Source: Capsulimonadaceae bacterium (GTDB taxonomy: Bacteria > Armatimonadota > Armatimonadia > Armatimonadales > Capsulimonadaceae). Taken from it: DNA of 64,000 nucleotides. Shown here in pieces: positions 62,484 through 64,000 of the stretch (the first letter of the stretch is position 1; every line of letters starts with the position of its first letter). Location: NCBI GenBank assembly GCA_031292625.1, contig JARLGU010000031.1, positions 186,001 through 250,000 of the forward strand, written 5' to 3'. A program made the translations under genes and the position numbers. Below the pieces are notes generated by a model that saw only the letters and a program-made list of their open reading frames with translations, was not told the DNA's origin and searched no databases.

Positions 62484-63974
62484 ATGCCAAAGTGCGACGT
62501 CCGTAACATCGTCAATGGGGCTTTGCTTGTCGCCTTTGTCGCGGCGCTTGCCGCGGTCATGGCTCGTCATGAGCCGTGGGTCGATGAGGTGCGCGCCTGG
62601 CAGATCGTTGTGGACAGCCATAGCCCTGGCGACGTCGTCTCGCTCTCCCGGCACGAACTGCACCCGGCGCTCTGGTACTTTGCCCTCTATGCCGTCAAGC
62701 TCTTGCACGGCGGCATAGCCGGGATGCAGGTCGCGCATCTGCTGTTCGCAACAGCGGTCGCGGCGCTCATACTCTATCGCTCGCCGTTCCCCATGGCGTT
62801 GCGGGTTGCCTTCATCCTGAGCTATGTCTTGTTCTACGAGTACGGCGTAATCAGCCGCAATTATGCTCCGGGTATCTTGTTTCTTTTCGCCGCCTGTTCG
62901 GTCTCCGTGCGGACTGGCCGCGGTTTCTTGCTGGCGGCTATTCTCCTGGCGCTCGCGATGCAGGCGAATGTCTTTTCGTGGCTGATCGCGGCGGTTTATG
63001 GCGCTCTGCTCATCGGACGCGCACTCTTGTCGCGCCGCCGGGGCGCACAAGAGCCGGACGCGCGCCGCATTGTTGCCGCGAGCGCGATCATGCTTGGGGG
63101 CCTGTTTGTCTCGCTCGCACAGTTTTACCCGCCGTCCGACTTCGCGTCGCCCATCGAGCGAGTGCCGCTCAGCGGGATGGAACTCGTCGCAAGCGTGGCG
63201 CGAATCACCCGGGCGCTCTTTGCGGTTCCCGTTCCCGATGTTCACTTCTGGAACACCAACCAGGTTACCGCGAGCCTCGGAAGCGTACCGGCTGCGCTCC
63301 TTGGCATCGCGCTGCTGGCAATTTCCGGCTTTCTGCTGCGACGATCGCCGTTTGCCTTCACGTTCTTCGCCGCGGCGACGCTCGCCGTTCTTTTGGCAGT
63401 TTTCGTAATGGAGACGCGTGCGGCCAGGCATATCGATCACTTCTTCATCGTGCTCATCATGGCCATGTGGTTGGCATATGGCGAGCAAGATAACGTTCCC
63501 GAAGCCGAGCAGCGCTGGCGCACGCTGTTCCTCGCGATCATCGCGGCCGTGCAGTTCGCGGGCATGGCGGTCAGCGTTTGCTTTGATTGGCAGCTCCCGT
63601 TCGACCGGTCGCGCGAAGCGGCGGCGTGCATTCGGACAAACCATCTCGAAAACCTGCCGATCTTCGGTTATGAAGACTACAACGCGTCCGCGGTTGGCGC
63701 TTACTTGAACCGGCCGGTTTACTATCCCCAGTCGGGGCGCACCGAAACCTTCGTCCATCAAGTGCAAGGCCGCGTCTCCAACCTGCCTCCTCCACAGCTG
63801 GCTGCTTCGCTCGCTTCTTTTGTCGCCGGGCATCCTGAGGGCTCAATCATCGTCCTCAGCCCCGCCCAGAGAATACCGGGCGGCGACCAGCGATTGCGGG
63901 TGATCGGCCAGTTCGGCGAGCCGAGCATCACGGGACTGACCTACACGGTCATCCACGTCATGCCGGTCAAGTAA
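62484..63974 (+). CDS. Polytopic membrane protein, glycosyltransferase-39-like
   Basis: 496 residues with about ten membrane segments. An early acidic loop, ARHEPWVDEVRAWQIV (about 26-41), matches the DE-containing first loop of GT39/ArnT-type dolichol- or undecaprenyl-linked sugar transferases. A soluble C-terminal domain of about 110 residues is periplasmic. It probably transfers a lipid-linked sugar to an envelope acceptor. It starts 15 bp after the esterase gene, so they are co-transcribed. Confidence 0.7.
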   Translation: MPKCDVRNIVNGALLVAFVAALAAVMARHEPWVDEVRAWQIVVDSHSPGDVVSLSRHELHPALWYFALYAVKLLHGGIAGMQVAHLLFATAVAALILYRSPFPMALRVAFILSYVLFYEYGVISRNYAPGILFLFAACSVSVRTGRGFLLAAILLALAMQANVFSWLIAAVYGALLIGRALLSRRRGAQEPDARRIVAASAIMLGGLFVSLAQFYPPSDFASPIERVPLSGMELVASVARITRALFAVPVPDVHFWNTNQVTASLGSVPAALLGIALLAISGFLLRRSPFAFTFFAAATLAVLLAVFVMETRAARHIDHFFIVLIMAMWLAYGEQDNVPEAEQRWRTLFLAIIAAVQFAGMAVSVCFDWQLPFDRSREAAACIRTNHLENLPIFGYEDYNASAVGAYLNRPVYYPQSGRTETFVHQVQGRVSNLPPPQLAASLASFVAGHPEGSIIVLSPAQRIPGGDQRLRVIGQFGEPSITGLTYTVIHVMPVK

Positions 63975-64000
63975 GAACGATCGATGGGGTTGGAGTAGCG

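Noticed and set aside
62367-63833. Minus-strand open frame of 488 codons
   Set aside because: Antisense to the esterase end and the membrane protein; its charged, low-complexity product is typical of antisense frames.

Overview
This 64 kb window is a chromosomal stretch of a GC-rich, LPS-making, saprophytic bacterium. Outer-membrane lipid A/Kdo genes (kdsB, waaA) point to a diderm cell. The acid-type sedolisin proteases, the glycoside hydrolases with LacI/DeoR control and the many lineage-specific small proteins would suit Armatimonadota (Capsulimonas-like). That placement is inferred from style only; no rRNA is present. Gene density is high, with about 53 protein genes, one tRNA-Asn, no phage or complete insertion sequence and no CRISPR array.

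Layout. 1-2.8 kb: a MarR regulator (its start lies outside the window) with its MFS drug exporter, then apt. 2.9-6.4 kb: a secreted beta-helix carbohydrate-active protein and a LacI regulator. 6.5-20.2 kb: two paralogous secreted sedolisins about 9 kb apart, enclosing an orphan ABC permease, an ECF sigma/anti-sigma/NfeD operon, a GGDEF-EAL protein and isocitrate dehydrogenase. 20.5-24.7 kb: a large TPR protein and small exported or lipid-anchored proteins. 24.9-28.8 kb: an aldo/keto reductase, UlaG-like hydrolase, nadD, kdsB row and a polysaccharide deacetylase. 29-33.5 kb: a MoxR/DUF4350/DUF4129/membrane-protein operon. 33.6-38.4 kb: grpE, three small genes (one a free-standing cyanophycin-synthetase-type N domain), tRNA-Asn and waaA. 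39-45 kb: a fused 2-oxoacid dehydrogenase E1, citrate synthase and threonine dehydratase opposite a DeoR regulator. 45-48.4 kb: greA, an M42 peptidase and a MoaB-like protein. 48.5-52.9 kb: a GH78-like rhamnosidase and an NRAMP-family transporter with non-canonical metal-binding motifs. 53.7-58.7 kb: an L-arabinose operon (araA, polyol dehydrogenase, araB, araD). 58.7-64 kb: a sugar isomerase/PfkB kinase pair, a sialate O-acetylesterase and a polytopic membrane protein.

How it fits together. The arabinose operon, rhamnosidase, beta-helix enzyme, acetylesterase and deacetylase suggest growth on plant cell-wall polymers such as pectin or rhamnogalacturonan. The LacI gene and the arabinose operon carry similar LacI-type half-sites upstream, so they may share control. 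The secreted sedolisins share promoter, leader and a duplicated C-terminal module, so they look like one co-regulated export set.

The least explained part is in the gaps. Two families of short non-coding elements with inverted terminal repeats recur here: R1, about 217 bp, two copies; and R2, about 145-300 bp, five copies plus a fragment. Both look like MITEs. Two direct R2 copies sit tightly on either side of waaA.
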